From assembly GCF_032477075.1 (NCBI RefSeq), contig NZ_JAWDXO010000001.1:124001-188000 (forward strand): a stretch of DNA of 64,000 nt. Reading direction: 5' to 3'. The notes under the pieces were generated by a model. The model ran no database searches, was not told the DNA's origin, and saw nothing but the letters and a program-made list of their open reading frames with translations. Within the stretch, counting starts at the first letter, position 1. Every line of letters starts with the position of its first letter. This DNA comes from Fusobacterium sp. (GTDB taxonomy: Bacteria > Fusobacteriota > Fusobacteriia > Fusobacteriales > Fusobacteriaceae). Positions 16,952-24,572 of this stretch are shown here, piece after piece. Position numbers and translations under genes: made by a program.

Positions 16952-18154
16952 CTACCAGTCTATTAAAGCATTTTTTGCATAAACCATTAACTGTACTTGT
17001 ACATCTGTTACAGTTGTATCACAAAACAACTTAAAAGTATTTTCTGTACTTGCTACTAGTTTCACATAGTTATTTGTACTTGCAGATGTTGCAGTGGCTG
17101 TTGCTATTGCATTTATTGGAAATGGTAAAAAATATTCTACTCCTGCTGGATTTGCTGTTAATAAATGTTGAAATATGATTGAAACCAGTTGTCCCCTTAC
17201 TTGTCTGTATGTTACTGTAAATCCTTGCGTTGGTGTTAGTACTGTTACAGCTTGAGAAAATGTAGTCCTTAATATATCTATCAGTGAACTACCTGAAAAA
17301 TAATTATAATCTACATAATTAATATCAATATCTGCTGTACATACAAAAAGTGAATCACTTGTATTGCTTATGTATATCTTTCCTTTTTGCTTTAGACCTG
17401 CTGTCTGGATATATCCACCAAAGTTATTTCCTAGCACAAGAGAATATGCATCACTCAGAGCTTTAGCTGTTACAAGCTTATTTGTATCACTCTCATTAAA
17501 ACTATCTGTCTTATTTAGATTAAATCCTGTATTTTTTACTGATATTTTAGGTTCATAATCAGCTTTTGTCTTTTGATTAAAATTATATAAAGCTTTTGCT
17601 GTTACAAGTTTATTTATATCATCTAATTCATAGCTATTTGTTTTATCTAAATTAAATCCAGTTTTTTTATCTATAAGATCTTCTTTTTTATCAAGTTCAA
17701 TGTTTAGCTTTTCCTCATCTACCCACAAGTCTTTTCCTGTATAATTTACTGTTGTTACTGGTGTAGATGACACCTCAATATTCAAAATATTTTTATATTT
17801 CATAGGTTTAGAACTATCAGGTACATAAGTTCCATTGTCTTTTCCTATATACCAGTAAAGTACTGATGTCCCGTTATCATTTACAAATATTGCTATCTCT
17901 GTAAGATAAAAACCTGTAGTTAAACTCTCATTACTTACTTGTACAGTCATCCTCAGCTTTCTTTCCACTTGCTGTATATCAGATATTTCCACTTCCATTT
18001 TCCCTGATATTATATCTGTAAGTTCTGCTGGATCTGTCCCATCAGGAATTGTCCCATTTCCTACTTTTGCTTTTAAAAATTCTATTGGTAGATTGTTTGC
18101 CTGTCTTGCAGCTAAATATGCTGCTCCTGCATTTGTTAAGCCATTATAAGCCAT
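16952..18154 (-). CDS. Phage tail fibre / tail-collar-type protein
   Basis: A 400-aa protein whose N-terminus (MAYNGLTNAGAAYLAARQA, then acidic and glycine-rich strands) is typical of phage tail-collar or fibre proteins attached to a baseplate. Two internal repeats at about residues 164-190 and 207-233 share TGFNL-x-KT and NKLVTAKAL. The C-terminal part is beta-rich and Ala/Thr-rich, as in receptor-binding tips. It is the only virion structural gene recognised in the element. The call is firm for family; host-range function is inference. Confidence 0.8.
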   Translation of the reverse strand: MAYNGLTNAGAAYLAARQANNLPIEFLKAKVGNGTIPDGTDPAELTDIISGKMEVEISDIQQVERKLRMTVQVSNESLTTGFYLTEIAIFVNDNGTSVLYWYIGKDNGTYVPDSSKPMKYKNILNIEVSSTPVTTVNYTGKDLWVDEEKLNIELDKKEDLIDKKTGFNLDKTNSYELDDINKLVTAKALYNFNQKTKADYEPKISVKNTGFNLNKTDSFNESDTNKLVTAKALSDAYSLVLGNNFGGYIQTAGLKQKGKIYISNTSDSLFVCTADIDINYVDYNYFSGSSLIDILRTTFSQAVTVLTPTQGFTVTYRQVRGQLVSIIFQHLLTANPAGVEYFLPFPINAIATATATSASTNNYVKLVASTENTFKLFCDTTVTDVQVQLMVYAKNALIDW

Positions 18155-18172
18155 CTATTATCACCTCTTCTA

Positions 18173-18754
18173 TTATTTGTATTTCACTGACAATTGACCA
18201 ATTTCATTTTCAAGTGCTGAAAGTTCACTTAATGAATATTTTATACATGGGGTATTAATGTAATTACTGAAATAGTTATTTTTATACATATCCAGTTTTT
18301 TAATTGTTTCATTGATTTCAGTTTTTGAATTTAATTTTTTAAAAGTTTTTGGGTAATTGTCACATGAATATCCATTTAATTCCATTTCTCTTTTTAAAAG
18401 GTTCATTGTTTTAAATTCCTCTTCAAAGTTTTGAGAGATAGAATGAAGTTCTTCATCTGTTAATTTAGTATTTAAATTTTTTAAAAGAATTAAAACATCA
18501 TTTAAATTTAATAGATTTTCACTTTTACCAGTGATATTGTTTGAGTCTATATATTCTTGAATAGCTGATGCAACTTTATTATTTGCTTCTTTTACATCTT
18601 CAGCATATTGAATTAAAAGTATTGATTCTAGCTCTTCTTTTCCTTCAGAAGTATATTTAATATCCTTTTTTATTTCTTCTAATGCACTTAAATATTTATT
18701 TCTTGCTATTTCTAAAATATTTGCAATATTATTAATTTTCTCTGTAAGTTTCAT
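18173..18754 (-). CDS. Coiled-coil protein, paralogue of the 19572-20168 product
   Basis: A 193-aa, highly charged, largely helical protein of unknown function. Its layout follows the 198-aa protein 1 kb upstream: coiled N-terminal third, an LN-x-V-x-x-LL segment near residue 83, a methionine/leucine helix before 'YP-TFK', and a C-terminal NxYFSxxIN motif. This suggests an old duplication inside the element. It lies between the tail fibre and the small-terminase gene. A packaging or capsid-related role would fit position but is speculation. Confidence 0.6.
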   Translation of the reverse strand: MKLTEKINNIANILEIARNKYLSALEEIKKDIKYTSEGKEELESILLIQYAEDVKEANNKVASAIQEYIDSNNITGKSENLLNLNDVLILLKNLNTKLTDEELHSISQNFEEEFKTMNLLKREMELNGYSCDNYPKTFKKLNSKTEINETIKKLDMYKNNYFSNYINTPCIKYSLSELSALENEIGQLSVKYK

Positions 18755-18760
18755 AAATTA

Positions 18761-19162
18761 TCATCTCCTAATCATCTTTATCGCACTATCTTTGAATATT
18801 TTATCAATTACCTTTTGGTCACCTTTATTTTCCAGAGTTTCTATTATCAAATGTAATTCTTCAGTTGTACATTCTTTAATAACTCTTTGGTACATATCTT
18901 CACTTATCATTTCAATCATATCATCAATAATGATAATACAGTTATCTTTATTTAGTAGTTCTATATATTTATTAAGCTGCTTTTCATTTTTTATAATAAA
19001 GTCTTTTCTTTTATGCTCTTGTGAGGTTTCAGCAACACTATAACTGCCATTAGATAGCTTCTCAATTAAAATAAGAACTGGTTTTTCTTTAATTTTTATC
19101 TCTTTTTGAACTGCTTCCACATGCTTTAATAAAGTTTTGTAGTTAAGTTTTCTTGCTTTCAT
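18761..19162 (-). CDS. Hypothetical element protein
   Basis: A 133-aa protein I do not recognise. It is basic at the N-terminus (MKARKLNYKTLLKHVEAVQK), has a hydrophobic beta strand CIIIIDDMIEMI near residue 75, and ends in a basic IKMIRR. The ATG overlaps the end of the terminase-like gene by 20 bases and the stop is six bases before the next gene, so it belongs to the same minus-strand operon. Confidence 0.55.
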   Translation of the reverse strand: MKARKLNYKTLLKHVEAVQKEIKIKEKPVLILIEKLSNGSYSVAETSQEHKRKDFIIKNEKQLNKYIELLNKDNCIIIIDDMIEMISEDMYQRVIKECTTEELHLIIETLENKGDQKVIDKIFKDSAIKMIRR

Positions 19163-19517
19163 TTAACCACCTTTCTATATCTTCCAATTTCTTAGTGATC
19201 TTCTCCTGGTCATACATACATTGTCCAAGCTCAATTATTTTACTACTGGCACTTACTCTACTGCTTTGAGGTGCTTCTTTATCTTGTGCTATTGATCTAA
19301 GAACTTCAATTGCTTCTAAACTGTATGCTTGAGCCTTTTTCATAGTTTCTTTAAACATTTTTTCTTTTTGTTCAATTACCAGTTGTTGAAATGCTTCATC
19401 TTTTTTTAGTCTATAGAGTGTTGCTTCACTAATGTTATTTTTTTTACAAACTTCTAAATTGGTAGTACATAAAAGTAGGTCAAGTGCTATTTGTTCCCTG
19501 TTATACTTAGCTGTCAT
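19143..19517 (-). CDS. Small terminase-like HTH protein
   Basis: A 124-aa protein with an N-terminal helix-turn-helix (NNISEATLYRLKKDEAF, about 27-43) and a helical C-terminal segment (VLRSIAQDKEAPQSSRVSA, then KIIELG). That segment closely resembles phage TerS or HTH-type small terminase proteins. Satellites often carry only TerS to redirect a helper phage's packaging machinery, and no large terminase is visible here, consistent with that. An AGGAG site precedes the ATG. A general phage regulator is the alternative. Confidence 0.65.
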   Translation of the reverse strand: MTAKYNREQIALDLLLCTTNLEVCKKNNISEATLYRLKKDEAFQQLVIEQKEKMFKETMKKAQAYSLEAIEVLRSIAQDKEAPQSSRVSASSKIIELGQCMYDQEKITKKLEDIERWLNESKKT

Positions 19518-19571
19518 TATATAATCACTCTCCTATTTTTCTGAAATACTATCATTTCTTTTCAATTTCTT

Positions 19572-20168
19572 TTATTCTGCTGTTTTTTCTACAAATTGGT
19601 TTTCTGTTTTTTCAAGAGTACTTAAATATATTGAAGTTCTTAGTCCTCCATTTGCATCATTAATAGATTTACTAAAATATTCATTTTCAAATTCTTTTAT
19701 TTTTTTTAAAAACTCTCTTTTAACTGTATATGTTTTAAAATCTTTGAAAGTTTCATTATATTTTTCTAAAATATCTCCACCATCTGTCTTTACCCTTCTA
19801 TATAATAGTTCCATAAGCAGCATATTGCTTTTAAATGGCTTTGCTAACTCATTAAGCTCACTATCTTCTAGGGAAATACTTCCTAAAAGGTTTATGACAC
19901 TATTGAGAGCCCCTGTGTGTTCAACACTAGGAATGATTTCTACTTTTCCTTGCTGCTCATTTATATAATCCTGAATAAGCTGCTTTCTTTTCCCTTCAAA
20001 TTTTTCAACTATAGTAGAATATTCTTTATTAGTTTTTAATGTAAGGTCTGCTATATATTCTCCTGAATATTTTCCACTGCTTCTTTTTTGCTGTATTTCT
20101 GTAAGCATAGCTATTCTTGTGTTTTCCATTTCTTTTATTAGTTCTTTTAATTTATTTGTTAAGCTCAT
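19572..20168 (-). CDS. Coiled-coil protein, paralogue of the 18173-18754 product
   Basis: A 198-aa charged helical protein. The N-terminal 80 residues are predicted coiled coil, the centre has LNSVINLLGS, and the C-terminal part has YNETFKDFKTYTVKREFLKK and NEYFSKSIN. The central and C-terminal signatures recur in order in the 193-aa protein downstream. Function unknown. It lies directly upstream of the terminase-like gene in the same operon. Confidence 0.6.
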   Translation of the reverse strand: MSLTNKLKELIKEMENTRIAMLTEIQQKRSSGKYSGEYIADLTLKTNKEYSTIVEKFEGKRKQLIQDYINEQQGKVEIIPSVEHTGALNSVINLLGSISLEDSELNELAKPFKSNMLLMELLYRRVKTDGGDILEKYNETFKDFKTYTVKREFLKKIKEFENEYFSKSINDANGGLRTSIYLSTLEKTENQFVEKTAE

Positions 20169-20270
20169 TTTATTCCCTCCATATTTTTTACTTTATTTTT
20201 TAATACTGTTGCCACTTGTGTTGAATACTTTTAATCATGATGTATCAAATATCATAGTCATTCTCCTTTA

Positions 20271-20513
20271 TTATAGATTTCTTTCTGAAATAACTTTTAC
20301 AACTCTACCTTCTATTTTTACATTTTCAAATTCTTCTTTCTTGTGATCCTCTATCATTTTAATAAAAGCTTTACCATTATAAGTGAATGCATAAATTTCC
20401 CCTTCTTGAATTTCTGTATATGTAGAGTCTACTAGGACAACCTCCCCATCTAATATATGTGGCTTCATACTGTCCCCTACTACTTTCAAAAGCAAGTGAT
20501 TAAATGAGGTCAT
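20271..20513 (-). CDS. Stand-alone S24 (LexA/UmuD-type) peptidase domain
   Basis: An 80-aa protein that is essentially only the S24 peptidase fold. VVGDSMKPHILDGEVVLVD holds the catalytic Ser (about 15), and NGKAFIKMI holds the general-base Lys (about 52). The DNA-binding domain found in LexA or CI repressors is absent, and the N-terminus starts immediately at the peptidase, so this is either a truncation or a dedicated domain. The ATG overlaps the stop of the upstream 37-codon gene (ATGA), so it is translationally coupled. Confidence 0.75.
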   Translation of the reverse strand: MTSFNHLLLKVVGDSMKPHILDGEVVLVDSTYTEIQEGEIYAFTYNGKAFIKMIEDHKKEEFENVKIEGRVVKVISERNL

Positions 20514-20623
20514 AAGTTTTCACCTGCCATGGCTTCCAGTACAGTGATATATCCTTTTCTGATTAGCTGGTCCAGGTATTCAAAACAATTTATTTTCTGT
20601 TCTCTTAAATCTTTATATTTCAT
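20510..20623 (-). CDS. Small 37-aa protein coupled to the S24 gene
   Basis: A short frame read directly: ATG at 20623 with AAAGGAG eight bases upstream, starting MKYKDLREQKINCFEYLDQL and ending MAGENL. Its stop shares bases with the next ATG (ATGA). The ribosome site and coupling suggest it is translated. It is charged and helical with no recognised family; it could act alone or mainly set translation of the S24 protein. Confidence 0.5.
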   Translation of the reverse strand: MKYKDLREQKINCFEYLDQLIRKGYITVLEAMAGENL

Positions 20624-20641
20624 ATTTTCACTTCTCCTTTA

Positions 20642-20670
20642 TTGACATTTAGGAGTTTTTCAGCTATAAT
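20642..20670 (+). promoter_or_regulatory. Perfect consensus promoter on the plus strand inside the minus-strand operon
   Basis: TTGACA (20642-20647), 17-base spacer, TATAAT (20665-20670): an exact sigma-70 consensus. It points away from all surrounding genes and toward a terminator 33 bases on. Confidence 0.8.
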
Positions 20671-20676
20671 AAAATA

Positions 20677-20731
20677 AATTGTGTGGAATTTTTATTTTGG
20701 AGCCGTGATATTGGTAGTATCACGGTTTTTT
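20677..20731 (+). ncRNA. Candidate ~55-nt antisense/regulatory RNA
   Basis: Transcription from the consensus promoter would start near 20677 and meet a perfect 8-bp hairpin, CCGTGATA/TATCACGG (20703-20725), with a T-run from 20726. The unit is antisense to the gap between the 119-aa gene and the 37-codon gene. A 21-codon frame from GTG 20705 has GGAG only two bases upstream, so coding is unlikely. In satellite P4 a short RNA controls immunity, so a regulatory role is plausible, but no homology is claimed. Confidence 0.6.
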
Positions 20732-20766
20732 ATTTTATTTAGCATAAAATACCTCCAGTTGATATA

Positions 20767-21126
20767 TTAACAATCACTCTTACAAAAGTGTATTTTAGAC
20801 TTCATATAGTCTTCTACTGATACAGCCCTTTCTATAAATACATCTTTTAATACTGCTCCCCTAACAGTTCCAGCCCCACAGATATATTTAAGTTTTTTCT
20901 CTATCGGAATACTTTTACTTACAACCTCATCAATAAGATCTGTTTCACTTTTTTCAACTTTTGCACCAGATATATTTCTATAGTGTAAGTATGCCTCTTT
21001 TAAGTATTTCTTTATTTTCTTTTTATTTTTTACAGTTTTTAATTTCTTTAAGGTCATTTCTAGGTATGGCATGTCTTTAGGCTCTGGTGTAATTAATTGG
21101 TCATCATGGTCAGTCAATACAATCAT
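20767..21126 (-). CDS. Hypothetical element protein
   Basis: A 119-aa protein of unknown function. It has a lysine-rich central helix (MTLKKLKTVKNKKKIKKYL, residues 24-42) and two Cys in the last six residues (FCKSDC), with another Cys near residue 83. The basic helix could bind nucleic acid. It lies in the minus-strand operon after VapE and a 99-aa gene. Confidence 0.5.
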   Translation of the reverse strand: MIVLTDHDDQLITPEPKDMPYLEMTLKKLKTVKNKKKIKKYLKEAYLHYRNISGAKVEKSETDLIDEVVSKSIPIEKKLKYICGAGTVRGAVLKDVFIERAVSVEDYMKSKIHFCKSDC

Positions 21127-21149
21127 TATTTTTCACTCCTTTCTAAATA

Positions 21150-21449
21150 TTATTCAGTTTGTATTAATTTCTGAAATTCTTTTTCATCTAGCTCATATAT
21201 TAATTTTTCATCTAAATATATCTTTTTAATCATTATAAGTTCATCACCTGATTTATAATACCCCCAAGTGTGTTCAATATTTTTAAATGTATAAAGGTCT
21301 TCTCTATCAATAGTAATGCAATTTTCTCTTATTTCAACATGACTTATTTTTGAGTAAGATGTTATTGTATCAAATATTAAAAGTCCCACATCTCTTTCTA
21401 TGTAATGCAAAACTAATAATTCTAATTTTAATGAAAATTTTTCATTCAT
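21150..21449 (-). CDS. Hypothetical element protein
   Basis: From ATG 21449 the product is 99 aa (MNEKFSLKLELLVLHYIERD). That ATG has GGAG seven bases upstream, whereas the first ATG of the frame, 13 codons earlier, has none. The protein mixes beta strands and acidic patches, with no recognised domain. It sits just past the candidate replication origin in the direction of transcription. Confidence 0.5.
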   Translation of the reverse strand: MNEKFSLKLELLVLHYIERDVGLLIFDTITSYSKISHVEIRENCITIDREDLYTFKNIEHTWGYYKSGDELIMIKKIYLDEKLIYELDEKEFQKLIQTE

Positions 21450-21507
21450 ACTTTTTCTCCTTTTTATTTCGTCAACTACAAAAAACAAAGTGCTATATAA
21501 TATTATG

Positions 21508-21700
21508 TATTAGGTGCTGTAGACAGTATTAGGTTGTGTATTATTCCCCCTAATATGCCCTAATCTACCTATTTTATATTTATATATAAAAGTTTGTAGT
21601 ATAAGTAGTTATATATAGTAAAGCCTCTTATTTTAGGACTTAGAGTTGACTACATTGAATGTAGTCATCACGTAGTCATTGTAGTCATTTTTTGACTACA
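21508..21700. other. Candidate replication origin: two iteron-like sets around an AT-rich core
   Basis: Set 1 has TATTAGG at 21508 and 21527 and inverted CCTAATA/C at 21549 and 21559. About 60 bases of nearly pure A/T follow (21566-21627). Set 2 has TGACTACA at 21647 and 21693 and inverted TGTAGTCA at 21660 and 21680, with CGTAGTCA at 21671. The block follows the VapE primase gene with no frame inside. Known satellites place an origin with repeat sets flanking an AT-rich zone next to their replication gene. Promoter or operator function is the alternative. Confidence 0.55.
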
Positions 21701-21733
21701 AACTTTTTTCTAATTTTGAAGTTTGTAGTTAAT

Positions 21734-24130
21734 TTATTTTAATTTTGTAAATATTCTTTGTTGCCCATAAGGTTCCTGTTTTCTAGGTGTTTTTACTCTT
21801 TCCCAGTTTTTTAAACTGGATAAGAAGTTATTTATTTCTATGGAGTTTTTTCTATTTAAAAGTTTGGGATCACCACCTAAACATTCAACCCATATTTCAA
21901 CAGCACAAACTTTTGTTCTTTCTACCAGTGTTGTACTATCAATCCCTGTAATTCTCTCAGGATTTGAATATCCCTCAATATAAGCCTTTCTAAAGCTTAT
22001 ATCTTTTTTATCCCAATCTATTGGAATAGGTATTTCTAAATAGTCTAAAATCATCCCTTCAAGATGGTTGGCTTCTTTATGGTCTTCCTGTTCTCTCTGA
22101 GCTATCTCAAGAGCTTCACCAGTTAAATATAATTCCTCCCCTAACTGCCAGTAACAAAATGCCTCAGCCCATATTTGATCTACTTCTTCAGGAAGTTCTT
22201 TGAATATGTTTTTAACTGGTTGGTAAATCATTAAATCAATAGGTAGAAATCTTCTATTTCCTGTACTATCTCTTAAAAACTCACTGCTATTAGTAGTACC
22301 AAAGAATATGCATCTTCTAGGAAACTTCTCAGTTCTTCGTTCATATGCTCCCCTGAATATATCTTCTACTTTACTTAAAAAGAGTTTTACTGCATTCAAC
22401 TCACTCCTATTCATAGAGGCGAGTTCTCCAACCTCAATTATCCATACACCTTGAATACTTTCATATGCTTCTTTACCTTCAAATGTTTGCAAACTATCAG
22501 AAAACCAGTTTACACCAAGCATTCTTAAAAAAGTACTCTTTCCAATTCCTTGTGGTCCTGAAAGTATAGGCATATAATCCCATTTGATATATAATCCCAT
22601 TGCCCTAGCAACAGCAGCCACTAAAGACTTTCTCATTGTTGCTCTTGTATATGGATTGTCCTCTGCTCCCAGGTAATCGTGGAATAATGTATCTACTCTT
22701 TCAATCCCATCCCACTGTAGACTTTCTAAATATTTTTTAATTTTATTTACTTTATATTTATGTGAATAAGTTATGAAGCCATCATCAACTTTCTTGTCTC
22801 CAACAATACCATATCTAGATTCAAGATATGTTCTAAATCCTGCATCATCAACATTATCCCATATTCTTTCTTTAGTAATCTTATTCCAAGGGAGAGCATC
22901 TAATACCAAAGTTCTATGCGAAAACTCATCATATACCATTCTTCCTTTTAACTGTTCATCATTTTCTAGAATAGTAATTATATTTTCTCTAGTACTTTTA
23001 ATATTTCCATTACTATCTGTTTTTAAAAGTGTAACCCAATCTATATTCTCATCTTTAAAATCCTCTGCAGCGCTTACTTTTTCTTTTAACATTAAAGTTT
23101 TTACTTTTTCATCTTCCAACATAAGTTTGCTCATAGCTTTAAAACTGGGAAGCCTATTAACAGGTGTTCCTTCTTTGGCTTCATCATCTAAATCCTTAAA
23201 CTTGTGAAGTCTTACAAGGTCAAAAGCATTACAAAGTTTCATACTAGCTGGATCAGTTGCATGATGACTGTATAGGAATAACCCATCTTCATATAAAATG
23301 GCTCCACCAAATGTGCTTCCTCCAGTAAAGGTTAATCTATCACTATCCTCATGTATCTCATATGCATCAGGAATATATTTTTCTATAGCTTCAATGATTG
23401 TATAGCTCTTACAAAATGCACCTATTATCCCAGTTTTATCCAGTGGATTTTCTTGTTTTTTTCTTAAACTGGCAATTGTTTTTTCACTTCCTGGAACTTG
23501 TGGCCACTCTGCTACATCCTGCCAGTCTTTATACATTCCAAGTATTCCATCTACATTTAAAAAAGCTTTATCCTCATATGCATACACATAACTACTATCG
23601 CTGCTACAGCTTGGCCAATACATGAGCCTAGTCACTTGAAAGGTAGTAGGGTCGCATAATGCAATCCCTATCATACTTGCCAGTTTTCTTGCTGCTGGCT
23701 CATATTCATCAGGAGTTAATGTTCTATTCCCTGGAATAAGTATTCTTAATCTAGGTTTGTAATCACTATGCTTTCTAGTAGAATACACAGCATAAGCACA
23801 CCCTAACCCGCCAATCTTCTTTAATACTTCTTGTGTCTGTCCTGCTTCAATATTATCTAGGTCTAGTGCTATTATGTCTCTTCCTGATGCTCCTTTTTTT
23901 CTATTATTATCTATAAGTTCTCCACCAACAAATCCCCCTACATCTTTTAAATTATCCTGCTTGCTCTTTGGGTATTTTAAATATTCCTCCAAAGTTTCAG
24001 GAGATCTTACTGGTGTTTTTAACTTTTCTATCAGCTCAGACCAGTATATTTTCTGCTTGGTCCATATAACAGCAAACCTGTTACCAGCTGAACTGATGGT
24101 TATTTCTCTATCAAATTTCAACTTGGCCAC
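21734..24130 (-). CDS. VapE-type primase/helicase replication protein
   Basis: A 798-aa protein. The N-terminal ~220 residues look primase-like (DIIALDLDNI, then KPRLRILIPGNRTLT). The C-terminal half is a VapE (virulence-associated E) P-loop helicase: Walker A GPQGIGKST at about 525, an acidic Walker B-like IIEVGELASM, and RRCIFFGTTNS followed by NRRFLPIDL. Such primase-helicase fusions start DNA replication of satellites and some phages. The candidate origin is just downstream. It is the main gene of the operon controlled by the two operators at 24.4-24.5 kb. Confidence 0.87.
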   Translation of the reverse strand: MAKLKFDREITISSAGNRFAVIWTKQKIYWSELIEKLKTPVRSPETLEEYLKYPKSKQDNLKDVGGFVGGELIDNNRKKGASGRDIIALDLDNIEAGQTQEVLKKIGGLGCAYAVYSTRKHSDYKPRLRILIPGNRTLTPDEYEPAARKLASMIGIALCDPTTFQVTRLMYWPSCSSDSSYVYAYEDKAFLNVDGILGMYKDWQDVAEWPQVPGSEKTIASLRKKQENPLDKTGIIGAFCKSYTIIEAIEKYIPDAYEIHEDSDRLTFTGGSTFGGAILYEDGLFLYSHHATDPASMKLCNAFDLVRLHKFKDLDDEAKEGTPVNRLPSFKAMSKLMLEDEKVKTLMLKEKVSAAEDFKDENIDWVTLLKTDSNGNIKSTRENIITILENDEQLKGRMVYDEFSHRTLVLDALPWNKITKERIWDNVDDAGFRTYLESRYGIVGDKKVDDGFITYSHKYKVNKIKKYLESLQWDGIERVDTLFHDYLGAEDNPYTRATMRKSLVAAVARAMGLYIKWDYMPILSGPQGIGKSTFLRMLGVNWFSDSLQTFEGKEAYESIQGVWIIEVGELASMNRSELNAVKLFLSKVEDIFRGAYERRTEKFPRRCIFFGTTNSSEFLRDSTGNRRFLPIDLMIYQPVKNIFKELPEEVDQIWAEAFCYWQLGEELYLTGEALEIAQREQEDHKEANHLEGMILDYLEIPIPIDWDKKDISFRKAYIEGYSNPERITGIDSTTLVERTKVCAVEIWVECLGGDPKLLNRKNSIEINNFLSSLKNWERVKTPRKQEPYGQQRIFTKLK

Positions 24131-24206
24131 CTCCTTAACTTTCGTATTTAACTGTTTGCAGTTGTCAGTTACAACCTCGCTTGTACTTTCCTAACACATT
24201 GGGAAT

Positions 24207-24407
24207 TTAATCCTCTTGCTCAATAAGTTCAGTTACATCTACTTCTAGAGCTTTGGCTATTTTGCCTACAGAAGATAATAAAATGTCATTACCTTTAATA
24301 GCATTTTTGATAGTTGTTTCACTTAATCCACTAATTTCTGTTAATTGTGGTCTATCTAGGCACTTTCTAGCCATACATATCTGCATTTTTCTACCATTTA
24401 ACTTCAT
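24207..24407 (-). CDS. Small Cro-like HTH regulator
   Basis: A 66-aa XRE-type helix-turn-helix protein (LTEISGLSETTIKNAIKGN, then VGKIAKALEVDVTELI), little more than the DNA-binding fold. First gene of the minus-strand operon, directly behind the operator-flanked promoter and divergent from the longer HTH gene: the classic Cro position. Confidence 0.8.
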   Translation of the reverse strand: MKLNGRKMQICMARKCLDRPQLTEISGLSETTIKNAIKGNDILLSSVGKIAKALEVDVTELIEQED

Positions 24408-24436
24408 ATTTTAAAACCTCCTTATAAAATTTCTTG

Positions 24437-24501
24437 CCGATATTACCGGTACATATTTTTATTATACACTACTTTTTTAATTTGTCAACCGATATTACCG
24501 G
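24437..24501. promoter_or_regulatory. Twin operators flanking the early minus-strand promoter
   Basis: CCGATATTACCGG occurs identically at 24437-24449 and 24489-24501, each an imperfect palindrome (CCG...CGG). Between them, on the minus strand, lie TTGACA (24488-24483), a 16-base spacer and TATAAT (24466-24461). One operator abuts the -35 and the other covers the early transcribed region, so a bound repressor would shut the replication operon. Confidence 0.8.
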
Positions 24502-24526
24502 AAAATTATTTTTTTTATTTTTTTAA

Positions 24527-24535
24527 TGGTATAAT
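24527..24535 (+). promoter_or_regulatory. Extended -10 promoter of the CI-like repressor
   Basis: TGGTATAAT (24527-24535) is an extended -10, 38 bases before the repressor ATG and 26 bases from the nearer operator, so the repressor may also control its own gene. Confidence 0.6.
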
Positions 24536-24572
24536 AATTAAAAATAGAGAACTTTAATGGAGGGTAGAATAA

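Noticed and set aside
20180..20270. Very short frames (8 and 12 codons) with an AAAGGAG site between the S24 and coiled-coil genes
   Set aside because: Too short and unconserved in appearance; could be a decayed gene but cannot be supported.
20705..20770. 21-codon hydrophobic frame (GTG start) in the small antisense RNA, resembling a type I toxin peptide
   Set aside because: GGAG is only two bases from the GTG and the terminator hairpin lies inside the frame.
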